NCBI RefSeq assembly: GCF_001612615.1
Contig: NZ_BDAU01000001.1
Span: 310,001-374,000, forward strand
Reading direction: 5' to 3'
Length of the DNA: 64,000 bases
Origin: Nocardia amikacinitolerans NBRC 108937
GTDB taxonomy: Bacteria > Actinomycetota > Actinomycetes > Mycobacteriales > Mycobacteriaceae
A program made the position numbers and the translations under genes. Position 1 is the stretch's first letter, and every line of letters begins with the position of its first letter. Shown piece by piece: positions 52,775 through 62,358 of the stretch. The notes beneath the pieces were generated by a model that searched no databases, had not been told where the DNA came from, and saw only the letters and a program-made list of their open reading frames with translations.

Positions 52775-53704
52775 ATGGCGAACCCGCGGCGGGAGAGAGG
52801 AAACGGACACGACGAGGCCGTAGTCGACGACGATCGCTGGCGCGGCGCGGGTGAACGCATCGAAACGCTGCTCGAATCGAGTTCGGTGGGCGGCGCCGCG
52901 GCCAGGGAGCGGGCCGAGGAACTGGTCCGCGAGGTCGCCGATCTCTACGGCGCGGGCCTCGAGCGCATCGTCGGCATGCTCGACGACACCACGCTCGAAC
53001 GCCTGGCCGGTGACGACCTCGTCGCGAGTCTGCTGCTCGTGCACGGGCTGCACCCGCACGACGTCGTCACGCGGGTGCGCACCGCGCTCGACAGCGTGCG
53101 GCCCTACCTCGGTTCGCACGGCGGCGACGTCGAACTGATCGAGATCGAGGACGGGATCGTGCGGCTCGAGCTGGCGGGCAGTTGCCGCACCTGCCCGTCG
53201 TCGTCGGTGACGCTGGAACTGGCCGTGGAGGACGCGGTGCGCGCCGCTGCCCCCGAGATCGAGGCGATCGAGGTGGTCGCGGCCGAACCGGAGTCGGGCT
53301 CGGGCGTGATCGCGGCGGAGTCGCTGTTCGCGCGCGTGCACGCGGCAGGTCCGCACCCGGGCAGCTGGATCGCCGTCCCCGAACTCGCGGCCATCGGGGC
53401 CGGTGAAGTCGGGGGGTTCGCGGTGGCCGGTGTGCCGGTGCTGGCCTGCCGGGTCGGCGACGAACTGTTCGTCTACCGCGACCGGTGTGGTGCCTGCGGC
53501 CGTTCGATGGCTGGCGCGGTTCTGCACCGCCGCCTCGGCTTCCCGGTGGGCGACGCCGTGCTGCGCTGCCCGTCGTGCGGCGCGCATTTCGACGCGGTAC
53601 ACGCCGGTGCGCGGGTCGACGGCGACGGACACCTCGAACCGCTGCCGGTACTGGTTCGCTCGGGTGAGCTGTCGGTGGCGGTTCCCGCGAAGGTGGCCGG
53701 ATGA
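52775..53704 (+). CDS. NifU-domain/Rieske-like fusion protein of the hydrogenase locus
   Basis: A 309-aa protein. Residues ~85-170 form a NifU C-terminal domain: VRPYLGSHGGDVELIEIEDG and AGSCRTCPSSSVTLE with the CxxC that binds a [4Fe-4S] cluster. Residues ~200-300 have a Rieske-like fold (CRVGDELFVYRDR, LRCPSCGAHFDAVHAG). The ligand pairs are CGAC and CPSC, i.e. four Cys where Rieske proteins have two Cys and two His. It could act in cluster delivery or as the electron acceptor of the hydrogenase. Its ATG follows the large subunit stop by 3 bp and its stop overlaps the next gene. Confidence 0.85.
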   Translation: MANPRRERGNGHDEAVVDDDRWRGAGERIETLLESSSVGGAAARERAEELVREVADLYGAGLERIVGMLDDTTLERLAGDDLVASLLLVHGLHPHDVVTRVRTALDSVRPYLGSHGGDVELIEIEDGIVRLELAGSCRTCPSSSVTLELAVEDAVRAAAPEIEAIEVVAAEPESGSGVIAAESLFARVHAAGPHPGSWIAVPELAAIGAGEVGGFAVAGVPVLACRVGDELFVYRDRCGACGRSMAGAVLHRRLGFPVGDAVLRCPSCGAHFDAVHAGARVDGDGHLEPLPVLVRSGELSVAVPAKVAG

Positions 53705-54333
53705 CTTCGGCGTTCGGCGTGCTGCGCCGCCTGACCGCGCCGCGACCGCCCGCCCCGGCGGGCGAGCGCTGCGAGATGTGCGCGGACCCGATCGGCGAAG
53801 CCCACCAGCACGTGGTGAATGTCGAAGGCAGACAGCTCATGTGCGTCTGCCGCGGCTGCTATCTGCTGTTCACCGACCAGACCGCCGCGTTGCGGTACCG
53901 CGCGGTGCCGGATCGCTATCGGTCGTTCCCGGACGTGGTCATCGATCAGGACGAGTGGGACGCGCTCGAGATCCCGGTCGGCTTGGCCTTCTTCTTCCGC
54001 AATTCGGTGCTCGAGCGCACCGTCGCGTTCTATCCGAGCCCGGCGGGCGCGACCGAGTCCGAACTGCCGTTGCCGCGCTGGCGCGCGATCTTGGACCGGC
54101 ATCCGGAGATCGATGTCGCGGCCGACGACGTCGAGGCGTTGCTGATCCGCATGCCGCACCGCGGCAGGCCCGGCGCCTGCCTGCTGTTGCCCATCGACGC
54201 CTGCTACGAGTTCGTCGGCCGGATGCGGCTGCTGTGGCGCGGTTTCGACGGCGGCCAGGAGGCGCACGACTACATCGAGGAATTCTTCGACACCATGTCG
54301 GCGCGGGCGCGCACCGAGGGGGGCGCGCGATGA
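53701..54333 (+). CDS. Conserved hydrogenase-locus protein (DUF5947-like)
   Basis: A 210-aa protein with an N-terminal zinc-ribbon-like part: RCEMCADPIGEAHQHVV and MCVCRGCYLLFTD (two CxxC pairs plus His). The rest is alpha/beta (WDALEIPVGLAFFFRNSVLE, AFYPSPAGATESELPLPRW, ACLLLPIDACYEFVGRMRLL). From memory it corresponds to DUF5947, always found next to group 1h hydrogenases, with no assigned role. Start and stop both overlap neighbours (ATGA), implying tight stoichiometry. Confidence 0.8.
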   Translation: MTSAFGVLRRLTAPRPPAPAGERCEMCADPIGEAHQHVVNVEGRQLMCVCRGCYLLFTDQTAALRYRAVPDRYRSFPDVVIDQDEWDALEIPVGLAFFFRNSVLERTVAFYPSPAGATESELPLPRWRAILDRHPEIDVAADDVEALLIRMPHRGRPGACLLLPIDACYEFVGRMRLLWRGFDGGQEAHDYIEEFFDTMSARARTEGGAR

Positions 54334-54977
54334 GCCCCGCCTACTCGATCACCTTCGCCGTCCTGGACATCCGGCCCGAGCCGTACTCGGCGACGCCGAC
54401 GCTGTCGGCGCGCGTCGGGATCGCGGCGCTGCACGAGGAGCCGGTGCACGCCATCGCGCTGCGCGCGCAGGTCAGGATCGAACCGCGCCGCCGTTCCTAC
54501 ACCGACGAGGAGGCGGCGGGGCTCACCGACCTCTTCGGCGCGCGGGAACGATGGCACGACACGCAACGATCGTTCCTCTGGATGCACTGCGCGACAACGA
54601 TTCCCGGGTTCACCGGCGGCGCGGAGGTGGATCTTCCGTTGCCGTGCACCTACGACTTCGAGGTCGCGGGATCGAAGTACCTGCACGCGCTGCGCGAGGG
54701 CACGGTGCCGTTGCTGTTCCTGTTCAGCGGCACCGTATTCATCAGGGGCGCGGGCGGTTTCGCGGTGCAACAGGTGCCGTGGGATCGCGAGGACAAGTTC
54801 GACATGCCGGTCTCGGTGTGGCACGACCTGATGGCCGCGCACTTCCCCAATTCCGGCTGGGTCCGGCTGTCCCGTGAGACGCTCGACGCCCTGTCGGCCT
54901 ACAAGCACGAGCGCGGGCTGCTCGGCTACGACGACGCGGTGACCAAGCTGCTCGCCTCGGCGCAGGAGCCGACATGA
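54330..54977 (+). CDS. Conserved hydrogenase-locus protein (DUF6084-like)
   Basis: A 215-aa beta-rich protein: YSITFAVLDIRPEPYSATPT, LRAQVRIEPRRRSYTDEEAA, HCATTIPGFTGGAEVDLPLP and PLLFLFSGTVFIRGAGGFAV, then a short helical C-terminus. The alternating strands suggest a beta-sandwich. I recall this as DUF6084, another hydrogenase-associated family of unknown role. It lacks cysteine clusters, so it is probably structural or an assembly factor. It overlaps genes on both sides by 4 bp. Confidence 0.78.
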   Translation: MSPAYSITFAVLDIRPEPYSATPTLSARVGIAALHEEPVHAIALRAQVRIEPRRRSYTDEEAAGLTDLFGARERWHDTQRSFLWMHCATTIPGFTGGAEVDLPLPCTYDFEVAGSKYLHALREGTVPLLFLFSGTVFIRGAGGFAVQQVPWDREDKFDMPVSVWHDLMAAHFPNSGWVRLSRETLDALSAYKHERGLLGYDDAVTKLLASAQEPT

Positions 54978-56326
54978 GCACCGGTCGTTCGGTCCGGTCC
55001 GCGCGCGCAAGGGCGCGGGCGGTCGCCGACGCGATCCTCTACGAGGGCTATCTGCTGTATCCGTACCGGGCGAACGCGCGAAAGAACCAGTGCCGCTGGC
55101 AATTCGGCGTCCTCGGTCCCGAGGGCGCCGCGCGGGCCGGCCTCGGTGAGGATTCGATGCTGCGCGCGCGATTTCCGGTCACCTCGGACGGTGACCCCGC
55201 GCTCGTCCTGACCGTCCGGTTCCTGCAACTACAGCGGCGCACCGTCGAAGATCCCAACGGAACTCCGGTGGCCGAGCTCGACGTCGGCGGCCGGGCCTTG
55301 ATCAGCTGGGACGAGGCTGTCGAGCACGAGATCGAGCGCGGGCCGATGCCGCTGGCGGACACCGCGTTCGACGTGTCCGTTCCCGGCGGCGTCGATACCG
55401 AGGACGTGCACGACGCCGCGGGCGCCGTGGCGGGACGGATCGTGCGTACCCGGCAGCCGCTCGGCGGCCGGGTCGAGGTATCGGTCGACGAGACGGCGGG
55501 GTGCCATCGCGTGACCATCGAAGTGCGCAATACCGCTGCCGCCCAGTCGAACTCGGACGACGCACTCGCGCACTCGCTGCTCGGCACGCACGTGATCGCC
55601 GAGCTCGACGACGGCGAGTTCGTGTCGCTGCTCGAGCCGCCGCCCGAAGCGGCCGCCGCGGTCGAACAGTGCGACCAGCACCGCTGCTTCCCGGTCCTCG
55701 CCGGGCCGCCCGGCGACCACGGTCTGCTGCTGATCTCGCCGATCATCCTCTACGACCACCCGGAGATCGCCGAACAGAGCGAGGGTCCGTTGTTCGACGC
55801 GACCGAGATCGACGAGATCCTGACCCTGCGGGTGATGAGCATGACCGACGAGGAGAAGGCGCAGGCCCGCGCCACGGATCCGCTCGCCGCGCGGATCGTC
55901 GACCGCTGCGACGCCACCACGGCCGACCAACTGGACCGGCTGCACGGCGTGCTGCGCGAATCAGCGAACCCGCCGCGCGTGCTGCCCGAGGTACCGGACG
56001 GCGTCGACTGGTGGGACCCGTTGGCCGACAACGCGGTTCGTCCCGATTCCGATGCGGTCGTCGTCGCGGGCGTGCTGGTCAGCCGAGGCAGCAGGGTGCG
56101 GCTGCGCCCGTCGCGGCGCGCCGATGCCCACGATCTGTTCTACGACGGCGAGCTCGCGCGGGTGGTGTCGGTGCACGAGGACGTCGACGGCGACGTGCAC
56201 GTCGGCGTCGTCGTCGAGAACGACCCGGCCGCCGACCTGCACGAGTGGTACGGCCGCTACCTCTACTTCGCGCCCGACGAGATCGAGCCGATCGACGGGC
56301 CGTCCGAGCAAGACCGAGACGAGTGA
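54974..56326 (+). CDS. Conserved hydrogenase-locus protein, 450 aa, unknown
   Basis: A 450-aa protein that I recognise only as a regular companion of actinobacterial group 1h hydrogenases. The N-terminal ~240 residues are beta-rich, with a YEGYLLYPYRANARKNQCRW segment shared by its homologues (recollection) and SMTDEEKAQARATDPLAARI mid-protein. The C-terminal ~90 residues (SRGSRVRLRPSRRADAHDLF and LHEWYGRYLYFAPDEIEPI) look like a small beta-barrel. There are no cofactor motifs or TM segments. It is coupled to the DUF6084-like gene by ATGA and followed after 13 bp by a micro-membrane protein. Confidence 0.75.
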   Translation: MSTGRSVRSARARARAVADAILYEGYLLYPYRANARKNQCRWQFGVLGPEGAARAGLGEDSMLRARFPVTSDGDPALVLTVRFLQLQRRTVEDPNGTPVAELDVGGRALISWDEAVEHEIERGPMPLADTAFDVSVPGGVDTEDVHDAAGAVAGRIVRTRQPLGGRVEVSVDETAGCHRVTIEVRNTAAAQSNSDDALAHSLLGTHVIAELDDGEFVSLLEPPPEAAAAVEQCDQHRCFPVLAGPPGDHGLLLISPIILYDHPEIAEQSEGPLFDATEIDEILTLRVMSMTDEEKAQARATDPLAARIVDRCDATTADQLDRLHGVLRESANPPRVLPEVPDGVDWWDPLADNAVRPDSDAVVVAGVLVSRGSRVRLRPSRRADAHDLFYDGELARVVSVHEDVDGDVHVGVVVENDPAADLHEWYGRYLYFAPDEIEPIDGPSEQDRDE

Positions 56327-56339
56327 AAGGAGGGTCGGC

Positions 56340-56459
56340 ATGGACAGGGTAGGAGTCGTCGCGATCGCTGTCACCGCGGCGATCGGAGGTGTGTTGGCCG
56401 TCATCGGACTGCGGTCGATACCGGACATCCGGCGCTATTTCCGAATCCGCAACATGTAG
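56340..56459 (+). CDS. 39-residue single-TM protein (DUF6893-like)
   Basis: A very short gene with an excellent Shine-Dalgarno, AAAGGAGGG at 56326-56334, six bases before the ATG. The product begins MDRVGVVAIAVTAAIGGVLA, a single TM helix, and ends in a basic tail RSIPDIRRYFRIRNM. I recall equivalents as DUF6893 in hydrogenase loci. A one-TM peptide with a basic cytoplasmic tail could anchor the otherwise soluble hydrogenase to the membrane (inference). Confidence 0.75.
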   Translation: MDRVGVVAIAVTAAIGGVLAVIGLRSIPDIRRYFRIRNM

Positions 56460-56477
56460 CGAAGGCGAGGACAAGTC

Positions 56478-56798
56478 ATGGGTGACAGGAAAGAAGAGCC
56501 GCAGTCGGCACGCGGAGCGCCTGGCTCGCGCGACACCGGTTCGGACACGGTCGCGGGCGGGCCGGCGGACCGCGAACCCGGCGACATCGGGCACGAGGAG
56601 ACGACCTCGGCCGAAGGCGAGCGCCCCGAGCGCGACGCCGAATTCACCACGAAGCCGGGCTCCGACGCCGAGCCCGCCGTCCCGCCCTACGACGAGCGCA
56701 AGGACACCGCGAACCGGCCGGGCGAGACGGCCGCGGGCGAGGTGGAAGGCGCCGATGTCGGCGGCGCGACGACGCCGACACCAACCGAGAAGGAGTGA
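56478..56798 (+). CDS. Acidic low-complexity protein
   Basis: A 106-aa protein rich in Glu, Asp, Gly, Pro and Thr (e.g. EETTSAEGERPERDAEFTT), predicted disordered, with no cysteine or hydrophobic segment. ATG at 56478 with GGCGAGG upstream, 18 bp after the micro-TM gene; the endopeptidase follows. It is in the right place to be part of the operon, but its composition gives no function, and it could be poorly conserved filler. Confidence 0.55.
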   Translation: MGDRKEEPQSARGAPGSRDTGSDTVAGGPADREPGDIGHEETTSAEGERPERDAEFTTKPGSDAEPAVPPYDERKDTANRPGETAAGEVEGADVGGATTPTPTEKE

Positions 56799-56811
56799 GA
56801 CGACGACGAAG

Positions 56812-57273
56812 GTGCTGGTCGCCGGGATCGGGAACATTTTCCTCGGCGACGACGGATTCGGCCCGGCGGTGGTGCGGCGGCTGGCCGCCCCCACCGCGGC
56901 GGACGTGCGCGTCGCCGACTACGGAATTCGGGGCATGCACCTCGCCTACGACCTGCTGGACGACTGGGACGCGCTGGTGCTTGTCGACGCGCTGCCCGAC
57001 CGGGGCGCTCCCGGCCGGGTCGAGGTGTTCCGCGCCGAACACGGCGAGCACTCCGGCGCGCGGCTCGACGCCCACGCCATGGATCCCGAGGCCGTGTTCG
57101 CGATGGTGCGGACGCTGGGCGGCACGGTGCCGCCGACGGTGATCGTCGGCTGTCAGGTCGTCTCGGTCGCCGAGGGAATCGGCCTCACCGAGCCCGTCGA
57201 GGCGGCCGTCGCGCCCGCCGCGGACGCGGTCGAGTCGGTGCTGGCGGACCTGCTCAGCCGACAGGAGGTGTGA
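56812..57273 (+). CDS. Hydrogenase maturation endopeptidase (HyaD/HupD family)
   Basis: A 153-aa protease that cuts the C-terminal peptide off the large subunit once nickel is in place. It begins VLVAGIGNIFLGDDGFGPAV with the GxGN-x4-DDGxG signature (metal-binding acidic residue in DDG), then VLVDALPDRGAPG (second Asp) and DAHAMDPEAVF (His ligand). The first in-frame conventional start is GTG at 56812, right at the first beta-strand. Homologues carry a few residues before this, and here the upstream codons are ACG ACG ACG AAG following GAGTGAG. The AAGGAG at 56790-56795 is too far from the GTG but well placed for one of the ACG codons. Confidence 0.88.
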   Translation: MLVAGIGNIFLGDDGFGPAVVRRLAAPTAADVRVADYGIRGMHLAYDLLDDWDALVLVDALPDRGAPGRVEVFRAEHGEHSGARLDAHAMDPEAVFAMVRTLGGTVPPTVIVGCQVVSVAEGIGLTEPVEAAVAPAADAVESVLADLLSRQEV

Positions 57274-57276
57274 ACG

Positions 57277-57519
57277 ATGTGCCTCGGGATTCCGGGCCGG
57301 GTCGTGCGGATGGCCGAGGGCTACCACGATCAGGTCGCCTTGGTCGACGTCTCGGGTGAGACGCGGAAGGTGAACATCGGCATGCTCGACGACGGTCCGG
57401 TCCGCCCCGGCGAGTGGGTCATCATCCACATGGGCTTCGCGGTCGAGCGGACCGACGAGGCGGGTGCGGCCGAGGCGCTCGCGGGGCTGCGACTGCTGGG
57501 ACGCGGGGAGGAACCGTGA
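57277..57519 (+). CDS. hypC: Hydrogenase assembly chaperone HypC (copy 1)
   Basis: An 80-aa HypC/HupF protein. It begins [10 protein letters not shown]; Cys2 is the residue that binds the Fe(CN)2CO group and pairs with HypD or the large subunit. [17 protein letters not shown] is the conserved C-terminal block. CAGGAGGTG lies before the ATG. Its stop overlaps the hypF start (GTGA). A second, longer HypC is encoded at 59853. Confidence 0.93.
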   Translation: MCLGIPGRVVRMAEGYHDQVALVDVSGETRKVNIGMLDDGPVRPGEWVIIHMGFAVERTDEAGAAEALAGLRLLGRGEEP

Positions 57520-59834
57520 CCGCGCCGCGAACCCGGCGGCGGATCCTGGTCCGCGGCGTGGTGCAGGGTGTCGGCTTCCGGCCGTTCGTCTACACCACCG
57601 CCGCCGAACTGTCGCTGGCCGGTCGCGTGTCCAACGACAGCTCCGGTGTGATCGTCGAGATCGAGGGCGCCGCACGGGATCTGGACGAGTTCGAGCGCCG
57701 CGTCCGCCGCACGCCGCCACCGCTCGCCGTCGTCGAATCCGTCGAGACGACCGAGATTCCGGCGCGCGGCGGCACCGGGTTCCACATCGCCGACACCACC
57801 CGCGACGGCGCGGGACGCACGCTGGCCTCGCCCGACGTGGCGATCTGCGCCGAGTGCGCCGCCGAGCTGCGCAATCCGGCCGATCGCCGCTATCGGCACC
57901 CCTTCGTGAACTGCACCAACTGCGGCCCGCGATTCACCATCATCGCGAGCCTGCCCTACGACCGGGACCGGACCTCGATGGCCGAGTTCCCCATGTGCGC
58001 GGCGTGCGCGCGCGAGTACGCCGACCCCGCCGATCGCCGCTTCCACGCGCAGCCGATCGCCTGTCCCGCCTGCGGTCCCACGCTCGGCTACACCGGTCCC
58101 GGATCGGGAGACCCGATCGCGGCGTCCCGAGAGTTGTTGCGGGACGGCGGAATTCTCGCCGTCAAGGGCATCGGTGGATACCATCTGGCCTGCGACGCGG
58201 CGAACGAGGCCGCCGTCGCCGAGCTGCGTCGCCGGAAACGGCGCGGCGACAAGCCGTTCGCGCTCATGGTGCCGGACCTGGCGAGCGCGCGGGCGATCGT
58301 CGAGGTCGACGCGACCGCCGCCGAATTGCTGACCGGCCCCGCCCGGCCGATCGTATTGCTGCCGCGCCGCGCGGAGCCCGAATCGACTGCCGCCGAGAAC
58401 TTTCCGGCCCCGGCCTGCTCGGTGGCGCCGCGCAATCCCGATCTCGGCGTGATGATCGCCTACTCGCCGGTGCATCTGCTGCTGTTCGGGCTGCCCGGCG
58501 ACCCGCCAGGACCGCGGGCATTGGTGATGACCTCGGGAAACCTCGGCGGCGAGCCGATCTGCTACGACGACGCCGACGCGCGCGAGCGCCTCGCGGGCCT
58601 CGCCGACGCGTGGCTCACGCACAACCGGCGCATCGTTGTGCCCTGCGACGATTCGGTGGTCCGGCTGGTCGACGGCGTCGAACTGCCGGTACGCCGCTCC
58701 CGCGGGTACGCGCCGATGCCCCTTGCCCTGCCGACGCCGATGCCGCCGACGCTGGCGGTCGGCGCGGATCTGAAGAACACCTGCGCGGTGGCCGACGGTC
58801 GCTACGCGTGGTTGAGCCAGCACATCGGCGATATGGACGACCTGGCGACGCTGCGCGCGTTCACCGAGGCCGAGCGCCATCTCGAGGAGCTCACCGCCGT
58901 GCGGCCGATCCAGTTGGCCGCCGACGCGCACCCGCGCTACCGGTCCACCGCGTGGGCCGAACAACACGCGGGCGAGCGCCCGATGCGGACGGTGCAGCAC
59001 CATCACGCCCATATCGCGGCGGTGATGGGCGAGCACGGCCTCGACCCGGCCGCGACCGTGCTCGGAATCGCCTTCGACGGAACCGGTTTCGGTCCCGACG
59101 GGGCGATCTGGGGCGCCGAGGTGCTCGCCGCGGGATACAAGGGCTACCGGCGGCTCGCGCATCTGCGCTACGTACCCCTCGCCGGTGGCGACCTGAGCGT
59201 GCGACGGCCGTACCGCATGGCGCTCGCGCACCTGCGCGCCGCCGGAATCGACTGGACCGAGGACATCCCCGCGGTGCGTGTGTGCCCGGCCGGGGAACGC
59301 ATAGTTCTGGCGCACCAGCTGGATACCGGCTTCGGCTGCGTCCCGACCTCGAGCATGGGCAGACTCTTCGACGCGGTCTCGTCGCTGGCCGGGGTGCGCC
59401 ACGAGGTGGATTACGAGGCCCAGGCGGCGATCGAACTCGAGGGACTCGCTCGCGGCGCGGATCCGGGCGCGCGCGGCTACGAGTTCGCCATCCCGGCGAA
59501 GGACGACCCGCGCGGTCGCGGCGCGGGCGCGATCGATCCCGCCCCGGTGATCGCCGCGGTCGTCGCCGACGTGCGGGCCGGTGTCGCGCCCGAGGTCGTC
59601 GGCGCGCGCTTCCACGCGGCGGTCGCGCGCCTGATCCTCGACCTCGCCGTGGGATACGGGGCGTCGTCGACGCCCGTCGCACTGTCCGGCGGGGTGTTCC
59701 AGAACGCCCTGCTGCTCTCGGCCACTCGAAAACTGTTACAGGAGAAGGGCTTCGAAGTCCTCTGCCATCGCAGGCTGCCACCGAACGACGGCGGCCTCGC
59801 GTTCGGCCAGCTACTCGCCATCGGAGCGGGATGA
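57516..59834 (+). CDS. hypF: Carbamoyltransferase HypF
   Basis: A 772-aa enzyme that makes the cyanide ligand precursor from carbamoyl phosphate. Domains: acylphosphatase ~7-95 ([15 protein letters not shown]), two zinc fingers ~108-185 ([35 protein letters not shown]), YrdC-like ~195-380 ([32 protein letters not shown]) and a Kae1-like carbamoyltransferase ~385-770 ([43 protein letters not shown]). Length and order are standard. GTG at 57516 overlaps the hypC stop. Confidence 0.95.
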   Translation: MTAPRTRRRILVRGVVQGVGFRPFVYTTAAELSLAGRVSNDSSGVIVEIEGAARDLDEFERRVRRTPPPLAVVESVETTEIPARGGTGFHIADTTRDGAGRTLASPDVAICAECAAELRNPADRRYRHPFVNCTNCGPRFTIIASLPYDRDRTSMAEFPMCAACAREYADPADRRFHAQPIACPACGPTLGYTGPGSGDPIAASRELLRDGGILAVKGIGGYHLACDAANEAAVAELRRRKRRGDKPFALMVPDLASARAIVEVDATAAELLTGPARPIVLLPRRAEPESTAAENFPAPACSVAPRNPDLGVMIAYSPVHLLLFGLPGDPPGPRALVMTSGNLGGEPICYDDADARERLAGLADAWLTHNRRIVVPCDDSVVRLVDGVELPVRRSRGYAPMPLALPTPMPPTLAVGADLKNTCAVADGRYAWLSQHIGDMDDLATLRAFTEAERHLEELTAVRPIQLAADAHPRYRSTAWAEQHAGERPMRTVQHHHAHIAAVMGEHGLDPAATVLGIAFDGTGFGPDGAIWGAEVLAAGYKGYRRLAHLRYVPLAGGDLSVRRPYRMALAHLRAAGIDWTEDIPAVRVCPAGERIVLAHQLDTGFGCVPTSSMGRLFDAVSSLAGVRHEVDYEAQAAIELEGLARGADPGARGYEFAIPAKDDPRGRGAGAIDPAPVIAAVVADVRAGVAPEVVGARFHAAVARLILDLAVGYGASSTPVALSGGVFQNALLLSATRKLLQEKGFEVLCHRRLPPNDGGLAFGQLLAIGAG

Positions 59835-59852
59835 GCGGAAGGAGAAGCGACG

Positions 59853-60179
59853 ATGTGCCTGGCAGTACCAGGAAAGGTGCTCAGCCTGCACGAGCGCGAC
59901 GGCACGCTGATGTCGACCGTCGACTTCGGCGGCGTGCACAAGGATGTGTGCCTGCAATACATCCCCGACGCGGCGGTCGGCGACTATGTCGTCGTCCACG
60001 TCGGATTCGCGATTCAGCGCTTGGACGAGCAGTCCGCGCTACAGACCCTGGCCGAGTTCGAACGCCTCGGTGTGCTCAACGAAGAGTTCGGCGACGGTTT
60101 CGCCATCGCCGCGAAACAGGCCGGACTCGACAACCCCGAGACAACCGAGCAGCCAGACGATCCGGAGGTGACGTCGTGA
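59853..60179 (+). CDS. hypC: HypC paralogue (copy 2, extended C-terminus)
   Basis: A 108-aa HypC-family protein starting [15 protein letters not shown] (Cys2 present), with [20 protein letters not shown] as the conserved block. It is ~28 residues longer than copy 1, with an acidic tail ([15 protein letters not shown]). Two HypC proteins flank hypF, suggesting one serves HypD-bound cofactor assembly and the other delivery to the large subunit, as for HypC/HybG pairs. Its stop overlaps the hypD start. Confidence 0.92.
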   Translation: MCLAVPGKVLSLHERDGTLMSTVDFGGVHKDVCLQYIPDAAVGDYVVVHVGFAIQRLDEQSALQTLAEFERLGVLNEEFGDGFAIAAKQAGLDNPETTEQPDDPEVTS

Positions 60180-61288
60180 AGTATCTCGACGAATTCAGTG
60201 ATCCACAGCTGGCCAAGGGCCTGCTCGACCGGATCCGCGGCGCGACGAGCAGACGGTGGTCGATCATGGAAGTCTGTGGTGGCCAGACCCATTCGATCAT
60301 CCGGCACGGCATCGACCAACTGCTGCCCGACCAGATCGAGATGATCCACGGCCCGGGCTGCCCGGTCTGCGTCACGCCGCTCGAGGTGATCGACAAGGCG
60401 CTGGAGATCGCCGCCCGGCCCGGGGTGATCTTCTGCTCGTTCGGCGACATGCTGCGGGTGCCGGGCAGCAACAAGGATCTGTTCCGCGTCAAGAGCGAGG
60501 GCGGCGACGTGCGGGTGGTCTACTCACCGCTCGACGCGCTCGAGCTGGCCCGCGCGAACCCCGACCGGCAGGTGGTGTTCTTCGGCATCGGCTTCGAGAC
60601 CACCGCGCCCGCCAACGCCATGACCGTCTACCAGGCCAAACGACTCGGCGTGCGGAACTTCTCGCTGCTCGTCTCGCACGTGCTGGTGCCGCCTGCCATC
60701 GCCGCGATCATGGAGTCCCCCGACTGCCGGGTGCAGGGCTTCCTCGCGGCCGGTCACGTGTGCACCGTGATGGGCACCGGTGAGTACCCGCCGCTGGCCG
60801 AGAAGTACCGGGTTCCGGTGGTGGTCACCGGCTTCGAGCCGCTCGACATCCTGGAGGGCATCCGCCGCACGGTGGTCCAGTTGGAGGCAGGACGGCACGA
60901 GGTGGAGAACGCCTACCCGCGCGCGGTCGCCGCGGCGGGCAACCCGGCCGCCAAGGCCATGCTCGAGGACGTCTTCGAGGTCACCGACCGGGCTTGGCGC
61001 GGTATCGGCGTCATTCCGCGCAGCGGCTGGCGGCTCTCGGAGCGCTACCGCGACTACGACGCCGAGCAGCGGTTCGCCGTCGACGAGCTGCACACCGAGG
61101 AGTCATCGATCTGCCGTTCCGGCGAGGTGCTGCAAGGCCTGATCAAGCCGCACGAGTGCGCGGCCTTCGGCAAGCAGTGCACACCACGGAATCCCTTGGG
61201 CGCCACCATGGTCTCCTCCGAGGGCGCGTGCGCCGCCTACTACCTGTACCGGCGGCTCGACCTGCCTGCGGAGGTCGCTCATGCTTGA
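60176..61288 (+). CDS. hypD: Hydrogenase cofactor assembly protein HypD
   Basis: A 370-aa [4Fe-4S] protein that assembles Fe(CN)2CO with HypC and HypE. Conserved blocks: [31 protein letters not shown] with the active Cxx[28 protein letters not shown] and a C-terminal cysteine set ([35 protein letters not shown]). GTG at 60176 has GGAGG at 60164-60168 and overlaps the upstream stop. Its 3' end overlaps hypE by 8 bp. Confidence 0.95.
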   Translation: MKYLDEFSDPQLAKGLLDRIRGATSRRWSIMEVCGGQTHSIIRHGIDQLLPDQIEMIHGPGCPVCVTPLEVIDKALEIAARPGVIFCSFGDMLRVPGSNKDLFRVKSEGGDVRVVYSPLDALELARANPDRQVVFFGIGFETTAPANAMTVYQAKRLGVRNFSLLVSHVLVPPAIAAIMESPDCRVQGFLAAGHVCTVMGTGEYPPLAEKYRVPVVVTGFEPLDILEGIRRTVVQLEAGRHEVENAYPRAVAAAGNPAAKAMLEDVFEVTDRAWRGIGVIPRSGWRLSERYRDYDAEQRFAVDELHTEESSICRSGEVLQGLIKPHECAAFGKQCTPRNPLGATMVSSEGACAAYYLYRRLDLPAEVAHA

Positions 61289-62357
61289 CGAGACCGGGTC
61301 GCCCGCGCCCGTCGACATGGGCAGCTGGGTCTGCCCGATGCCGCTGCGGGATTCGCCTAACATCGTCATGGGGCACGGCGGCGGCGGTGCGATGTCGGGC
61401 GAGCTGATCGAGCATCTCTTCCTGCCCGCGTTCGGATCGGCCGCCGAAGCGGGATTCGGCGATTCGGCGGTGGTCAGCCTCGGCGGCGCCCGGCTGGCGT
61501 TCACCACCGATTCGTTCGTGGTGAAGCCGATGGAGTTCCCCGGCGGTTCGATCGGGGAACTCGCCGTCAACGGCACCGTCAACGATCTCGCGATGTCCGG
61601 CGCTCGTCCCATGGTGCTGTCGACCGCCTTCATCCTGGAGGAGGGCACCGCGCTCGCCGATATCGCGCGCATCGCAGCGGCCATGGGCACCGCCGCCCTC
61701 GGGGCAGAAGTCAAGCTGGTCACCGGTGACACCAAGGTCGTCGACGCCGGTCACGGCGACGGCGTCTACGTCAACACCGCGGGGATCGGGCTGATCGACG
61801 ACGGCGTCGACATCCGCCCGCAGCGCGCGCGGCCCGGTGACGTGGTCGTGGTCAGCGGGGAGATCGGCCTGCACGGTGTCGCGGTGCTGAGCTGTCGCGA
61901 GGGCTTGGAGTTCGGCACCACGGTGTGCAGCGACACCGCGCCGCTGCACGGTCTGGTCGCCGCGATGCTGGCCACCGGCGCCGACCTGCACGTCCTGCGG
62001 GATCCGACGCGCGGCGGGGTTGCCGCGACGCTCAACGAGATCGCCGGCGTGGCGGAAGTCGGTGTGTCGCTGGACGAACGGAAGATCCCGGTGTCCTCGC
62101 AGGTTCGCGACGCGTGCGGACTGCTCGGCCTGGATCCGCTGTACGTCGCGAACGAGGGCAAGCTGGTCGCCTTCGTCGCGCAGGAGGACGCCGATAAGGT
62201 CCTCGCGGCCATGCGCGAGCATCCGCTCGGCGGGCGTGCCGAGGCGATCGGCGTCTGCGTCGACGAGCATCCCGGTATGGTGGTCGCCCGCACGGCGCTG
62301 GGCGGCAATCGGGTGGTGGACCTGCCCGCGGGCGAACAACTGCCGCGAATCTGTTGA
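61281..62357 (+). CDS. hypE: Hydrogenase cyanide-forming protein HypE
   Basis: A 358-aa PurM-fold enzyme that dehydrates the carbamoyl group to thiocyanate. The C-terminus PRIC carries the essential Cys358. ATP-binding blocks are [42 protein letters not shown] and [19 protein letters not shown]. It overlaps hypD at the start. The length is typical. The next gene's ATG (62359) follows by one base. Confidence 0.95.
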   Translation: MLDETGSPAPVDMGSWVCPMPLRDSPNIVMGHGGGGAMSGELIEHLFLPAFGSAAEAGFGDSAVVSLGGARLAFTTDSFVVKPMEFPGGSIGELAVNGTVNDLAMSGARPMVLSTAFILEEGTALADIARIAAAMGTAALGAEVKLVTGDTKVVDAGHGDGVYVNTAGIGLIDDGVDIRPQRARPGDVVVVSGEIGLHGVAVLSCREGLEFGTTVCSDTAPLHGLVAAMLATGADLHVLRDPTRGGVAATLNEIAGVAEVGVSLDERKIPVSSQVRDACGLLGLDPLYVANEGKLVAFVAQEDADKVLAAMREHPLGGRAEAIGVCVDEHPGMVVARTALGGNRVVDLPAGEQLPRIC

Positions 62358-62358
62358 C

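Noticed and set aside
56795-57142. Frame starting GTG at 56795 over the endopeptidase
   Set aside because: It is out of frame with the GxGN-DDGxG protease and encodes an Arg/Pro/Trp-rich sequence.
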